Assembly (NCBI RefSeq): GCF_963259705.1
Contig: NC_081849.1
Coordinates: 58,934,093 to 58,998,092, forward strand
Length of the DNA: 64,000 nt
Origin: Myotis daubentonii
Lineage: Eukaryota > Chordata > Mammalia > Chiroptera > Vespertilionidae
Direction of reading: 5' to 3'
The notes under the pieces were generated by a model. It was not told the DNA's origin. It saw only the letters and a program-made list of their open reading frames with translations, and ran no database searches. A program made the position numbers and the translations under genes. Shown piece after piece: positions 1 through 12,157 of the stretch (position 1 is its first letter; the number at the start of each line of letters is the position of its first letter).

Positions 1-754
1 ATACATTCCTGTGACTGGACACGAGCCAACACTTAAAAAAAAAAGTCACGTAAATCATGAGATGATATCTTATATATGTCAAGGTTCACTCCAGATATAA
101 GTATTTATTATATATTTATTACTGTGATACTTAGGCATTTTGACATGAGAGCTATTTTATCATAATAAAAATATATTTAAGACACGACCAGTAAAGGGCA
201 GGCCAAGCAGATGTCCTGTGCTGCCCTTATTCAAACAGGTAGATATTATATCTGACAAGCAAGGCATGAATACAATTTGGCTCAAATGCTGGAACAGAGC
301 AAATGGAAAGCTTTCATTAAGTTTTAGAAGAGAATTTTATCCTTTATGTGAGTAGTATCTGTTATATTCCTTTTCTTGACATAATTTCTAACGTAAATGT
401 TATATATTCTCTATAAGCCCTCATGATTCATACCCACTCCTTGTCCTCAGTAATCCATCCACAGCAGCCCGAGGGAGTATATTCTTTCATGCCTGTGGTC
501 ACATATAAACAGAGCATGTGTATGTATGGGTGTTACTTTTTTTTATTATTAAGTGTTCCTGAACTCAGTCCTAAAATAAAGCTATTTTGTGTACTGTTGA
601 GCAAAGTGTATATTTTCCCAAAAAGATTAATTTGAAGAGCAACTATTAGACATATACATTCCAAAAGGTTTACATTTCTGAGTCACACTTCATATTATCT
701 AACAAGTAAACACTTCATATTAGCTTTATTTTAATAAAGGTAATTCTATCCATG

Positions 755-958
755 GCTTACTTGTCGGCCTGCAGACTGAAGGGTCCCAGGTTCGATTCTG
801 GTCAAGGGCATGTACCTTGGTTGCAGGCACATCCCCACCCAGTAGGGGGTGTGCAGGAGGCAACTGATCGATGTTTCTCTCTCATCGATGTTTCTAACTC
901 TCTATCCCTCTCCCTTATTCTCTGTAAAACATCAGTAAAATATATTAAAAAGATAAAA
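755..958 (+). mobile_element. Ves-type SINE, 5' truncated
   Basis: tRNA-derived bat SINE. It shows GTCGGCCTGCAGACTGAAGG, GGTTCGATTCTGGTCAAGG (B-box region), the CATCGATGTTTCT repeat and an A-rich tail. The head with the A box is largely missing. Confidence 0.9.
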
Positions 959-3230
959 AGAAACTTAATTTAAACAGGTTTAGGTATGTTGACCAAGGTG
1001 ACAGGGCTAGCAGGTGACAGAGCTGAAATTGGACATAGGATGTATGTCACAACAGTCTGTGCTTCACCTGGATTTGTGCTTCTGATTTTAGTGTTGTTCC
1101 TGTCACCAAGCAGGAGACAAGGTTTTCCTAATTTCATTTTTGCCAAAAAGTAGAAGACTTATAATTAAAAATAAGCCAAACAAACAAAAAGGAAGGTCGT
1201 CTTTTTTTTTTTTTTTTTTTTTTTTTTTTGGTGTTTGGGTTTGTCAGAATGAAGAAATCCCATTTCCTTGCCTTGCTTCCCAACTTTCCATGCATTGCCC
1301 TCCATCTTGGAAGGTTTTGTTGTCATTGTTACTGGTTTATTTATGGACCTGTTGGTAGGACATTCAGATATCCTGTTGGCTTATAATGCTTTCCAACAGT
1401 GCAATGGGAGTGCAGTGCAGAGCCAACTGCCGCCGGGCCAGGCTGCATTCCTCTCCTGCGCGTTGTAACGTTGACATTTTTTAAGCGTGGGCAAACATCT
1501 CGCAGTCATCCTGAGCAAACCCGGAGTTGAAGGTCTACTGACTTCATCATGCTCAACTGAAATGCACATGTTGGCATCTCATCCATGGGTAGTTGGAAAA
1601 TGCCTTGTTTTAAGTTCTGAAAAATGGATGAGCAGAAACTTAAACTGGGCTTTCATTTAGGAAAGTAGGCCTTACTGTTGTCAGGTTTAATTTCTCTCTA
1701 TCCCTTTGACAGCTTGTTTCCATGCAGCGTCTTTAATCACCATTTTCGGATTACATTCTGCCCCTCAGATGGATAGTATGTCCAAAAACGTTAGGTAGCA
1801 CTGAAAGGCAGGCTTAATTTTATAACAGTACAAAGGCACCTAGGTTATTTATCTATCTCTAGAAGTTTATAAGAGAAACTTTGACTTTACCCTTAAATAG
1901 ATGCTTTTTTGACATGATTAGCTCAATGTAAATAGATCTGTGTAGGTATGTAATCGGCTTAAAAAAACAACAACAACAAAAAAAAACACCACTTAGGCTG
2001 CAATACCAGCTTACATCAGCATAGAAAATTCATATAGAGGCATTTCACTATATAATTACAAGTGGATGGTTTATAATATACAGAAGATGGCTTGTTGCTT
2101 TATTATTCGATGTGATGAAATCCTGTGTTTGTAAAAGAAACTAAATGACCGTTTCAGGGGATTAATGTGTAACATTCATACACGTCCCCTGTGCTGCATT
2201 CATAACTCGAAGATGCAGGGAAGGACCTTGACCTTTCCTCTTCACTCCGCACTGTTAATCTAGGCAGAGACTCTGTTACTGAATGAGAAAAACAATAGTT
2301 GGACATGACTATGAGGTAAGAAAATAGGAGAAAGAAACATATCTGGGGAATTAAACCATGCGAGTAGTTTGACTGATGTTGATTCCAGGGAGTTCAAAGG
2401 GAGAGGGAAGCTAAATAATTTGGTTGTTTCCCAACCTTGACAAGTAGTTTCATTGGACAGAATGAAATAATTAAATCTTAACTAAAGAATTTTTAATATA
2501 GCTAAGTGATTTGTGGACATGAAAACCACCAATGTGTAGCTCTCTCCTTGTTGCAGATTTTGGTTACTTATAAGTTCTTGATTATAGATTCCCCCCCCCC
2601 TCTATCCTTCTTCCCTTTCTCTAAATAGTTATGAAATCTGAGGAATTATAGTGACCCTGAAATGTCAGATGGCCTAGAGTATTCCCATTCTTTCTGGCAG
2701 AATTGCATCCAGGGCTGTGCTCCCATAGCCTGAATGTAGCATTACTCGCTTGCTATCAATTTAGCTGTATCAGCCAGCAATAAAAATTCAGTTCTACAAA
2801 ATAATTCCTGGCATGGAATAATTTATGATGTTCCACGGAGATTTATTAGCAATCATTATGCTGCACACTGAAAATGAAAATAAAGAAAGCATGTTCTTTC
2901 CCTGAATGGGCTCACAGACCTGCAGACAGACAATTCTATTCAGAGATAGTTCTACATAATATATAGCTTATTTTAATAGCAAGATCAGGAATGTGTGATA
3001 TCTTTTCCAAGAGAGGTTTCTGGTATCCCATAGAATGATTTATTAGTTTTGCATCTTTGGTCAAAATGTCGAACCTCTTTGTCCAATAATTCTCTAATCT
3101 GTCCATTTTAGAGGTAGCTGGTGAGGCTCACCCAAGAGAGTGTACTGAAAGTGCTTTGTAAACATAATAAGCAGTACTGAAATCCTAACTCAGTATTTAT
3201 ATTCTTATATACAACTAAAATTTCTTTTTT
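959..3230. other. Intron sequence with little recognisable content
   Basis: No gene was found. It holds a 28-nt poly-T run (1202-1229) next to a slightly GC-richer block (1230-1600), a C10 run near 2591, and otherwise single-copy-looking AT-rich DNA. Confidence 0.6.
1202..1229. repeat. Poly-T run (28 nt)
   Basis: An uninterrupted T tract. It could be the antisense poly(A) tail of a retrocopy ending here, but no TTTATT (reverse AATAAA) follows within the next bases, and the adjacent sequence was not recognised. Confidence 0.8.
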
Positions 3231-3243
3231 TAAATTGATTGAT

Positions 3244-3296
<53 letters not shown>

Positions 3297-3428
3297 AACA
3301 TCGTTTTATTTTTCGACTTATTTATGCATTCATTTGGTTGCTTCTTGTATGTTCCGTGACCAGGAATTGAATCAGAAACCTTGGCATAAAGGGGCCATGC
3401 TCTAACCAACTGAGCTACCCAGCCAGGG
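3231..3428 (-). mobile_element. Ves-type SINE, minus strand, with expanded (GA)n
   Basis: The minus-strand head is at 3428 (TCCCTGGCTGGGTAGCTCAG...) with a recognisable A box and B box. The CT-rich 3' region has expanded into a pure GA microsatellite (3248-3293 on the + strand). Confidence 0.88.
3248..3293. repeat. (GA)n microsatellite
   Basis: About 23 uninterrupted GA units inside the tail region of a minus-strand Ves SINE. Confidence 0.95.
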
Positions 3429-3644
3429 ACTAATAGTCCTATTTTTCTTATTCTGTTAATGGAGATGATTGTCTGGAAGGACTAGACTATTTCCAAGGCA
3501 CACATTTCCCACTCGCTTCAATATTGCATCAAGCTTTGTTGTCAACCAAACCACTAAATTTTATTCCAGTTTTCTCTTACATCTTTGTATTCATCATACA
3601 GCCGACTTTGTTTTCTCTTTGGAACAATATTATGATTAGTCATT

Positions 3645-3837
3645 GGATTTTTATTGAGGTATAATTTACACACAGTAAAATTTATTCCTTTTGCTGTACA
3701 GTTTAGTGAGTTTTGACAAATGCGTATTATCATATAATTACCACAATCAAGATGCAGAACAGGTCCCTCAGCTTCCAAAATTCCCTCTGCTCGCCTTTGT
3801 GGTCAGTCCCTACCCCTACCTCCAACCCCTGGCAAGG
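3645..3837 (-). mobile_element. L1 LINE 3' UTR fragment, minus strand
   Basis: TTATTGAGGTATAATTTACA followed by a run of the type CAGTTTAGTGAGTTTTGACA is the antisense of the old mammalian L1 3' UTR. The fragment ends near CCAACCCCTGGCAA. Confidence 0.75.
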
Positions 3838-4718
3838 TAGTTGAATTTATTAAGGAACATATAAAAATGTCACAATTTTGAGGATGATGTGTTTTGAAAG
3901 CATGCAGACATCAGTCCTATCTGATCTAAACTGCGGAATGTTCAATCAAGAAGGGACCTAAGGGGTTATTTATGGTGGCCTCTAGCTGACAGTCATAGAC
4001 TCTGTCTAGTCCATTGAACTGCTGTCTTTGACCCACCTGATGTCTTAACAGCATTTGAATTTTTGGTAAATCTTTAAAAGTAGAAATATTTCAAATATAA
4101 TTCTGGATTTCTGGCATCGTTTGAAAAATTAAAAAGCCTTGCCATTCTGGGCACACATTTCCACGTGGCAGTTATCACCTGGCGCTTACTCTTGGTTGTC
4201 GATATTAAATAAGATTTGCAGAGCTGTCCAGTTTACCAAGAAAGGGATTGACCAATGGGGGGAAAGGGAAATGTTCACAAGTCACGTGATAGGAAGATCG
4301 TTGACTTTGAGATCTTGTCTGTCCTGAGACAGTTCACAATCTCCAAGGATTAGGAAAAAGATAAATTAATAAGAATGCCTTTACTTGCTGTGGCTCTATT
4401 CATTATCCTTAAAGAGCAAAAAAAGAAAACTTTGAAAGAAAGAGTACTTTCAGCTGAAAATCAGAAAAGAGATTATCAGGAAAATTCTGTTATCAACACT
4501 AATAAAAGAGAAAAATGGTAATTGGCGTACGACGATACCCTTTTCATTGGCTAATCAGGGCTATATGCAAATTAACTGCCAACTAAGATTGGCAGTTAAC
4601 TGCCAACAAAATGGCGGTTAATTTGCATATGTAGGCACAATGCAGGGAGGCAAAAGGGAAAGCAGGAAGAAGCCCCCTGCCACTGACAGTGATCGGAAAC
4701 CCAGGGGGGAGCTAAGAG

Positions 4719-4770
4719 CTGGGGGGCAGGGCAAAGGCGGCCCTGGGGCCGCCTTTGCCCTGCCCCCCAG
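4719..4770. repeat. Perfect 25-bp-arm palindrome within a HeliBat
   Basis: Arms 4719-4743 and 4746-4770 are exact reverse complements separated by only TG. GC-rich and expected to extrude a strong hairpin. Confidence 0.95.
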
Positions 4771-5026
4771 CCATGATCGGAGAATCAGGCGCCTTTTCCG
4801 CCCTGGCCAGTGATAGCAGGAAGTAGGGGTGGAGCCAGCGATGGGAGCTGGGCACGGTCGAAGCTGGCAGTCCCAGGAGCTAGGGGTCCCTTGCCTGGGC
4901 CTAAAGCGGAGCCCACGATCGCAGGGCTGCTGCAGCTGCGGGTCCCCGCTGCCCGGGCCGGACGCCTAGGCCAGAGGCATCAGGCCTGGGCTGGGGGCAG
5001 AACCAGTGATGGGGGGAAATGAGGGT

Positions 5027-5077
5027 CCCTTGCCTAGGCCTGACGCCTCTGTCAGAGGCGTCAGGCCTGGGCAAGGG
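5027..5077. repeat. Near-perfect 25-bp-arm palindrome within a HeliBat
   Basis: Arms 5027-5051 and 5053-5077 are reverse complements with a single mismatch and a 1-nt centre. Confidence 0.93.
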
Positions 5078-5344
5078 GCCGATCCTGCGATTGGAGGGTG
5101 ATGGGGGTCAACACCTGAGGGTTCCCAGTATGTGAGAGGGGGCAGGCTGGGCTGAGGGACACTCCCCCCACACACACACCCAGTGCACGAATTTCGTGCA
5201 CCGGGCCCCTAGTGTAATATAAAAGAACATAAAATTACACAGTGCTGTAACAGAAGGAAAAAGAAGTCCTCTGTGTTTCAGTTAAGAGGAACCCCTAATA
5301 GTTCTTGTTCTCTTGTTGAGGATTTCATGTTCTGAAAGGCCGAT

Positions 5345-5905
5345 CTTCCCGTTTCCATTTTTGCCCACCTCCATTCAATCTTCCGTAGTGGCCAGGGTGA
5401 TCGTTTACAAATGCAAATCAAATTATGCCAAAGGCTTGCTGAAGACTCCCCAGTGGCTCCTTACTGCTTCTGGGATGAAATGCAAACATCTTAGACCTAC
5501 TAGGCTGTCCTGATCTGTCTCTTGTCCCCCAAGTGACCTCATCTCCTACTGCCTTCCCTTACTTACTGAGCTCCAGCCACACTGGCCTCCTCTCCTGTCT
5601 GCAGGGAATCTCCTTCCACCTCCAGGAGTTGTGCTGTATGGAAGGTTCAACCTCCAGCCTTTTCATGACTTGATCTTGGTATGGGAGTCTCTCTCAGCTC
5701 ATGAGTCAACCTCTTGAGAGAAGCTTTTTCTACACAGACAGATTAAACACAGGCACACCCCCCATCATTCTCTAGCACATGAAGTTCCAGTCTTCAGTTG
5801 CTCATTTTCTGTTTACTCCACTGAGAGTTTGCCTAATGCTCCTCTCTCTTCCCAGGGCCTGGCATATATAAGTGCTCAATAAAAATTGTTGAATGAATGA
5901 AAGAA
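5345..5905 (+). mobile_element. LINE-2 (L2) 3' end, plus strand
   Basis: The order of features matches L2: a CCCAGTGGCTCC segment, GGGATGAAATGCAAAC, a CTCCAGCCACACTGGCCTCC segment, GGGCCTGGCATATATAAGTG and the tail CAATAAAAATTGTTGAATGA. An old, diverged fragment. Confidence 0.88.
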
Positions 5906-8544
5906 TGAGTGGTTAACTTTCTCAATCTAGCTGAGAGGAGGAAATTTTCATTCTCCTCCACAGAAGTTAATACTCATTTAAGTTATTTAAATATTAGGAT
6001 GTTTTGAGAGCCATAGAAAGGATATTTAAATTCCAGGTATTGTTTTTAGACAATCATTTAGAGTTATAAACAAGTTTTTATTAAGAATTTACTTGGTTCC
6101 TAGATTAATTTTATGTACCTTCAATATTGGTAAGAAAGGATGTTTTTCAGTTTAAAAATTTAATTTATGTGAATAAGGAACCAATATATGGAAAATCTTT
6201 CTCTCTTGTTACTTAATTTTGGATCTCCTGGTTATTTTCCTAACATGCACAGAAGCTGCATAGCATGGCGTATTCTGGCTGGAAGCAGAGTTCTCCTCTA
6301 AGTAGACCTCTAGATTTGAAAGCCCTCCAAGCTCTGCATGTTGTTTTTGAGAACATTTGGTGTATACCGAATCTGTTTGTGAATTGAGACCGAATTTTAT
6401 CCTTATTTTTAAATCTAGTTTCCTTGGAGCTTAAGGGGAAGATTTTATTTTCCAAAAGAAGAATTTTACATTTATTTAAAATTAAAAAAAAAAACAAAAC
6501 AAAATATGTGCTATTGCCACGCTCCAAGTAAAATCTGCCTTAAAATCTGAGGCAAAATAAGAAAGCATTGAGTTGGGGTAAAGGTCATTTTACATAGTTT
6601 AATAATCAATTTCAAACTTGTGCTTAATGATTTGTTGATAATTTCAGAAAATCAGATATCTATCAGAAACAGATTTACTCCCTATACACTCCTGTTCTTA
6701 GTTACCATTCCAAATCTGAACATATTTGTGGGGACATGAAGGATTTCTGTGGCAAAAGTTAAAAAACAGAATTTAAAGGTATTTTATTCAAAAACACTTA
6801 TGCTTGTTGACCTCTAGACTTTTATCAAATAGTGTGCCTTACACCGAGATGAGCTTAATGGGTTAACGTGTAAAGATTAGCAGCACAGCCTTTAAATATG
6901 TAATGAATTATACAGCATTTGCCAATAGAACATATGATGTTCAACATGGAATATAAGACATTTAAATTATGGACTTGCTATGGATATGATCACCTTAGGG
7001 GTTGATAAGAATTGAAGGGTTGAGTTATAATGTCTGGAGTGTTAGACATTTGGATAAATCATGCAATCTGGCCTACAGACTATCTGCGTGAGTGTGTACA
7101 CATGTGTGTGTCCCAAATCCAGAATGGTCAAAGGATGATGGCATTCTTACTGTTCATACAGTTGCTGGACACTAGCATGGAGAACACAGAGCCACACTGA
7201 CAGATGAGTAACGACACAGATAAAAGGGGCAGGAGAAGCTGTACAGCCATCACGTTCTTCATCTCAGCTGGGTTCCCACCAAAGTAACTCACCTGGTGTC
7301 AGACAAATGACACGTGGTGTCTCACCCATGGGGCCTCAGCTGAGATGCACACGGGCTCGCCCATTTATCTGCCACGCAGATGGTTCGTCTTGTGTTCTCT
7401 CGCCAGCAAGGCAACAGCTCAGCTTTGCTGAGGGATCACCTCCAGATGTTCAACCAAAGAGAGACCCTGCCACCCCACTGAGAGTAAGCAGACACCCCCT
7501 CCCTGCAGCTGGGGCCACTCAGCGACAGTACAAATTCGAAAAATCACCATCTTGGTAATGGTCACGTTTGTAGTTCGAAACCACATAGAACACACCATTG
7601 TCTGAGTGCTGACTTTCTTAGTAAGTAGTCAGAAGCTTACAAATAGTACCAAGTTATCTTTTATTTTAAGTATCTTAAATAAGTCAGAGCTGGCAGGCAG
7701 GTTTTCTGTAACTTTTGCTTGTAGCTTTCCCTTGCTGATGTCACTTGCTAATTTTTCCACACGGGCCAATGTGACTGTTTAAACAAAAACAGCCTTTGTC
7801 AAATACCTAAAATAAAGAAGTGCAGGCTAACACCTTCTACGCCTTTATGTTTTGCCATGCCAGCTGCAAGAGGTCCCAGGTATCTATGTTACATTTCGTG
7901 AAACTTAACAAAGAGCACATTTTATTCCAGCGAAGGTGAAATAGTGATAGTTACATATTGTTCACATCAGCATTGGAGTTTGTTTCATAACCTGGGAAGA
8001 AAAGTGTCAAAGCATTGCTACCGAATATTAAGTTTTCGAATATTTATGAAAAAGACAACTAAGGAAAAATGGGGGTAAATCCTAGATTTTTTTTGACCCA
8101 GGCAATTGGGTAACACTTCACTCAAATGAGAAAATAGGTGACGGATACGTTGGAGTGGGATGGGAATGAAGATGATCTTTGAACGATTTAAAGTTTGTGG
8201 TGCCTATTCGATATTCCAGATCTAAGCAAAGACGTGAAGCACGCAGCGGAACATGCAAGTTTGGAGCTTGGCGGAGACCTTGGAATTGTATTTATATTCA
8301 TTCCGTTGTCATCAGAATATAGTTGTTTCAGAGGAGAGTGCCGAGTGGAAGGGTGTAAACATGTCTAGGTTTCTACTCGTCTTTGGAGATGATTCGGTTT
8401 TTCTTGGGCATGAAGTGTCTTCCTTATAAAATAAGGACTTGAAAAATGTTATAAAACTTCCAGCACCAACATTATGTACATAAATGATCTTCATGCATAA
8501 GTGGCTGTTTTATGTCAAGAAACATTTCTTTTTTACAAGCCATG
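5906..8544. other. Intron sequence without recognised genes or repeats
   Basis: AT-rich, apparently single-copy. Two blocks with more balanced composition (about 7190-7560 and 8160-8300) could be conserved non-coding sequence, but I see no specific motif. Confidence 0.5.
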
Positions 8545-8613
8545 CAGCGGTCACCAACCTTTCGGACCTCAGGGACCACCAGCGGTCCACGGACAACTGG
8601 TTGGCAACCGCTG
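8545..8613. mobile_element. Very short hAT-like MITE (69 bp)
   Basis: Ends are CAGCGGTCACCAACC and GGTTGGCAACCGCTG, inverted repeats matching at 13 of 15 positions and starting CAG as hAT ends do. The core also folds (GGACCACCAGCGGTCC). No exact 8-bp duplication directly abuts the ends; a TTACAAG pair (8533-8539, 8627-8633) lies just outside. Confidence 0.6.
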
Positions 8614-9390
8614 CGGTGGTCTGCCCTTACAAGAGGAGCCTTTTGCCATTCGGACTTCTTGTGCAGTTAGCACCGCATCATTCATTCTGGGAGTTTTCTG
8701 CCTGGGGTTTCCTTCAGAGCGTCGGAGTCAGGGGAACGGCTGGGAAGAGTGGCATTGTTTCCAGGTTGCACTTTAAAGATGCTACACACAGTTTCCTCTG
8801 CGTATCCCTGTCAGTGAGGTTGTACAGACTGATCCAACTTGATTCATGGATGAGATGATGTGGTTTCTGAGCACTTCAGTGACCTCAGAAATATAATCAC
8901 AGGTCAAATTTTAGAAGGTTTTCAGTTAAAATGCACATATGGTATATTCTGTGAACACTCAGTGTTTTGTCAGTATTAGAGATTTTCTTGGGCATACTTG
9001 CTTTCTATGGGAAATTACATTCCAGTAAATTCACACAGTTTGTCTGGCCTTTGGCTGCACCAACACTAGTAATATTAATCTCTTATTTCAAAGGTGTCTT
9101 GTTTTTCTTTCTAAAATGCTTCACCCTCACCGACCTGTATTAATATTCTATTTAAATTGCCAATAGCTTGGACATTCGTGCAGTCATTCTTGACTTTTGT
9201 AACAAGAATGATTTCAGTCAAATAGTGTGGATGAAAGCCTGTCTGTTGTGAATTCTAAAGCAAATGGGAAAGGAAAAATAATGACAAGTGAGAAAACTCA
9301 AGGAGTTTTTACTGTGAAGTTCTAAGTGATGGTTTATGTTGGGGGGGCCTGGGAGTTTATGTAAGAGTGATGAAAATACTGAAAGTGTAC
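8614..9390. other. Intron sequence, nothing recognised
   Basis: AT-rich; no exon, SINE or LINE signature was seen. Confidence 0.5.
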
Positions 9391-10250
9391 AAAGGAGAAC
9401 ACTCCAGCAGAGGGGCAATGTGTGATGGAGGACAGAATGGATGATTGCAGGAGTGGAGAGATCCGGGGCATTAAGCCAATGGACTGGCTGGGACAGGAGT
9501 GCAGACATTGCTTTTATTGTAACAGGAGGAGGGTGAATGGGACAGTTGAGTTTCTCTTCCGATGCTTCTATTTTCTCAGTGAAATGAGAAACAAAGGTAT
9601 CAGCAGGGAGTGAGGAAAAGTTCTGGATATTAGAAGTTTGAGGAGAGAGAAGGTCGTTTAAAACAGTCATTGGAAGAGTAGGGGTAAATTAACTAAATAA
9701 ATGTTGTAGGGTTGCCAGGACCCATTTGAGGGTGATCGTGAAATTGAGGAGAAACACTCAGCAGTTTATTTGTTCATTTGTTTCCTAGCTTACTCAGCTG
9801 CTTAGGTTTGGGAAAGATTTATTATTAACCCAGGTTAGAAGTCCTAATTTTGAAAAGAGAGGGAGTTAAAGATAAGGTAAGGGAGTGAGTTTTAATGATG
9901 GGGAATGGGACCTCATCCAGCAAGGAGGGAAGTGAGGGAATGAGGGGAGGAGGTGATGGGCACTGAGAATGGGGTTGGCTCCGTAGTTTTTGGGACCCTC
10001 CAGGTTGGAGTCAGAATGGTTACCGTAAGAATATTCTGAGGATGAACCAGAGCAAAGGAGTAATGTTTGAAATTGAGAGTTAGGTGAGTGTTGAGTTACA
10101 GATGAGGGCAAGTCTAGGGTGTGATCCTGAGTTGGGAGCTGAGGTACAGCAGAGGGCAAGGCCACTGGAGCTGAGGAGGGCAAGGCACTGAGAGGCCATG
10201 TTGGAACTGGGAAGGAGAGGAAGAACAATACAGTAGTCTTCACTGAGCAG
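9391..10250 (+). repeat. Purine-rich old interspersed repeat, family unassigned (copy 1)
   Basis: Strong purine bias on the + strand. The part around 9455-9660 (GATCC...GGC, then CTTCTATTTTCTCAGTGAAA, then a GA-rich run) is similar in order and wording to 52080-52320, so both are probably copies of one ancient mammalian repeat. Long minus-strand open frames here (150 and 153 codons) reflect the lack of stops in pyrimidine-rich sequence. I do not regard them as genes. Confidence 0.5.
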
Positions 10251-10494
10251 GTGGTATGTGTACCTTCCTCTTGGTTGTTAAATACTCCTGCAGTCAAGCA
10301 TCCAGAGCTGGAGAGGATGCGGGCCACCCTTCAGTAAGCAGGGACTTGTGACAGGGCATTTCCTGGACAGTGTCCCAATGCTCTCTGGCTAACTTTTCAC
10401 GCATGGCCCTCAGTTCCTGGGCTATGACCACACATATGATAGACGGGTTTTTTTCTCTCTTGTCCTCTTCACCTTTATTTCTACCCCTCACACA

Positions 10495-10808
10495 CATAAC
10501 TAACTACTCCTTTCCGTTGTCCTTCATCTTTCATGGCTCAGGCTAAACATAGCACTTCCTTGATGAAACCTTCCCTCACAATTCACATTCGACTCCATTC
10601 CAACTGGTACATACTCTTATAACACCCTCTGCTTTTCACTTTTTTTTCCTCATTTACCATACTTGAAAGCAAGAATGAGTTTAGTTATCAGTCTCTAATA
10701 CACTACCTATGAGCTCCATGAGGGCAGGGCGACGGCTGTTTTCCCAGTGCTTAGAGTGGTCTCTTAAACGTAGTTGGCACTCAATAAACAGGTGTTGCAA
10801 AATGAATG
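10495..10808 (+). mobile_element. LINE-2 (L2) 3' end, plus strand
   Basis: Shows the L2 sequence GAGCTCCATGAGGGCAGGG, then CCCAGTGCTTAGAG, then GTTGGCACTCAATAAAC and a TGAATGAA end. Confidence 0.88.
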
Positions 10809-11504
10809 AAAAGTCCCAATCGTTCTACCTACAGTGAAACTGAAGGGCTTCATCAGTGTGTGCAGGGCCTTTTGAGGTTTTTGCCTAAAGCGGTTACAAC
10901 TCCCTTCAAAGTTGGAATACTTAGGTATTGTAACTCTAAAGCGTGTATTGAGTTTTAAAAATATAAGTAGGTGTGAGTGAGAGGTAAACTTGAATTTCAC
11001 ACAGAAAAGTCTGTATTCATGATTTTAGTGGTGGTATTCTGAATGTGCTGCTTATAACATAATTGGCATGTTGCTCACATGGGCACTGACTCAGCGGAAA
11101 ACTAACCACTTTTGAAAACACAGTTCAAGACCTGTGTAGATGAGCAGTCAACAGACTTATTGTCAAATAAAACAAAAGGCCTAAGTGAGGTGAAATCATC
11201 TGAGGATTCCCTCCACCCCTATTATACCATGGTATTTTGCTATTGTTTAAATTAAATTAATGTTATCAGTTACCTTTTTTAATCAGTGAGCAGTTATTGC
11301 AGATTATGTATGATTTAATTTACAAGGTCTAGATAATAATTCTCAAATTAAAATATAATCCTTTGCTTCTTTCCTAATATTTAATTTCCCTTTGGATATG
11401 TTCATAAAACATTTTTAGTGCTGTCAAATTTTTTTAAGTTCTGCATATTTTTAAAGTTCAGGATTTCAAAATAAATATTTCTATGGTTTACAAGTATGTA
11501 TAAA
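10809..11504. other. Intron sequence, nothing recognised
   Basis: AT-rich, no repeat or exon signature. Confidence 0.5.
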
Positions 11505-11767
11505 AAGGTGTTGCCCGGCCGGTGTGGCTCAGTGGTTGAGCATCAACCCATGAACCAGGAGATCACGATTCAATTCCCAGTCAGGGCACATGCCCCAATT
11601 TCAGGCTCCAGCCCCAGCGTGGGGAAGGGAGGGGGTGTGCACAGGAGGCAGCCAATTGATAATTCTCTCCTCATTGATGTTTATCTCTCTCTCTCTCCCT
11701 CTTCCTTCCTCTCTCTGAAATCAATAAAAATATATTTTAAAAAAAGAAAAGAAAGAAAGAAGGTGTT
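11505..11767 (+). mobile_element. Ves-type SINE, full length, with target-site duplication
   Basis: Element 11513-11759. It starts GCCCGGCCGGTGTGGCTCAG (A box), has GATCACGATTCAATTCCCAG (B box), a CT-rich region, CAATAAAAATATATTTT and an A/GA-rich tail. The direct repeats AAGGTGTT (11505-11512 and 11760-11767) flank it. Confidence 0.95.
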
Positions 11768-12157
11768 TTATCATTTGACCATTTAGGTATAGGACAATTA
11801 GATGGAGAAGGACTCCTAAGATGTGTGCTGTCTTTTATAGTGGTTGACATTTGTTGAAAAATGAGATTTTTGGAAAAATTTCAGTACCTCAGTACCTTTC
11901 CGTTATTTTCATTACATTTCCTAGTTTGGGTGGGTGGGGGGGGGAGGGGAGAAAGTCCAGGTTTCTTTGGATTAAATTGACTCAGTACAACCTGTCCTTG
12001 TGAACCTTTTATGATTTCCATAGAAAACGTTTATTATTTACCTCTTTTCCACCATTTTCTAAGTGTGTTAAAGAGTCGTTAGAAATCAAAGTGTATTTTG
12101 CTGCTCTGTTACCACCAAGAACGACTGAATTTTGAACCCCTCGACACTCTCTTCTAG

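Larger units (their letters stand above)
4493..5212 (+). mobile_element. HeliBat-type Helitron, non-autonomous, 720 bp, apparently full length
   Basis: The 5' end TCAACACTAATAAAAG lies directly after an A. The 3' end has the palindrome GTGCACGAATTTCGTGCAC, then CGGGCCCCTAG followed by T. This is the Helitron rule A|TC...CTRR|T with a subterminal hairpin. No Rep/helicase ORF is present, so mobilisation would need an autonomous partner. The GC-rich core contains two large perfect or near-perfect palindromes (4719-4770 and 5027-5077). Open frames inside are by-products of the GC-rich sequence. Confidence 0.92.
1..12157 (+). other. HDAC9: HDAC9 intron upstream of the exon (incomplete at the left edge)
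   Basis: No other exon of HDAC9 was recognised here; in particular I do not see the glutamine-rich segment expected to precede LLSKSIEQ. The intron ends at the acceptor 12156-12157. It contains the repeats listed separately, with the remainder being ordinary AT-rich sequence. Confidence 0.75.

Noticed and set aside
762..830. tRNA-like sequence with a B box (also in the other Ves SINEs)
   Set aside because: These are tRNA-derived SINE heads, not functional tRNA genes: no complete cloverleaf and a CT-rich SINE body follows.
1230..1600. Antisense retrocopy next to the poly-T at 1202
   Set aside because: No reverse poly(A) signal follows the T run, no flanking duplication was seen, and the sequence does not translate into a known protein.
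8484..8858. 124-codon plus-strand frame overlapping the small hAT
   Set aside because: It crosses the 69-bp MITE and has no recognisable protein feature.
9218..10327. Two minus-strand open frames of 150 and 153 codons
   Set aside because: They lie in a strongly pyrimidine-rich strand where stops are rare, match no domain I know, and overlap an old repeat shared with 52 kb.
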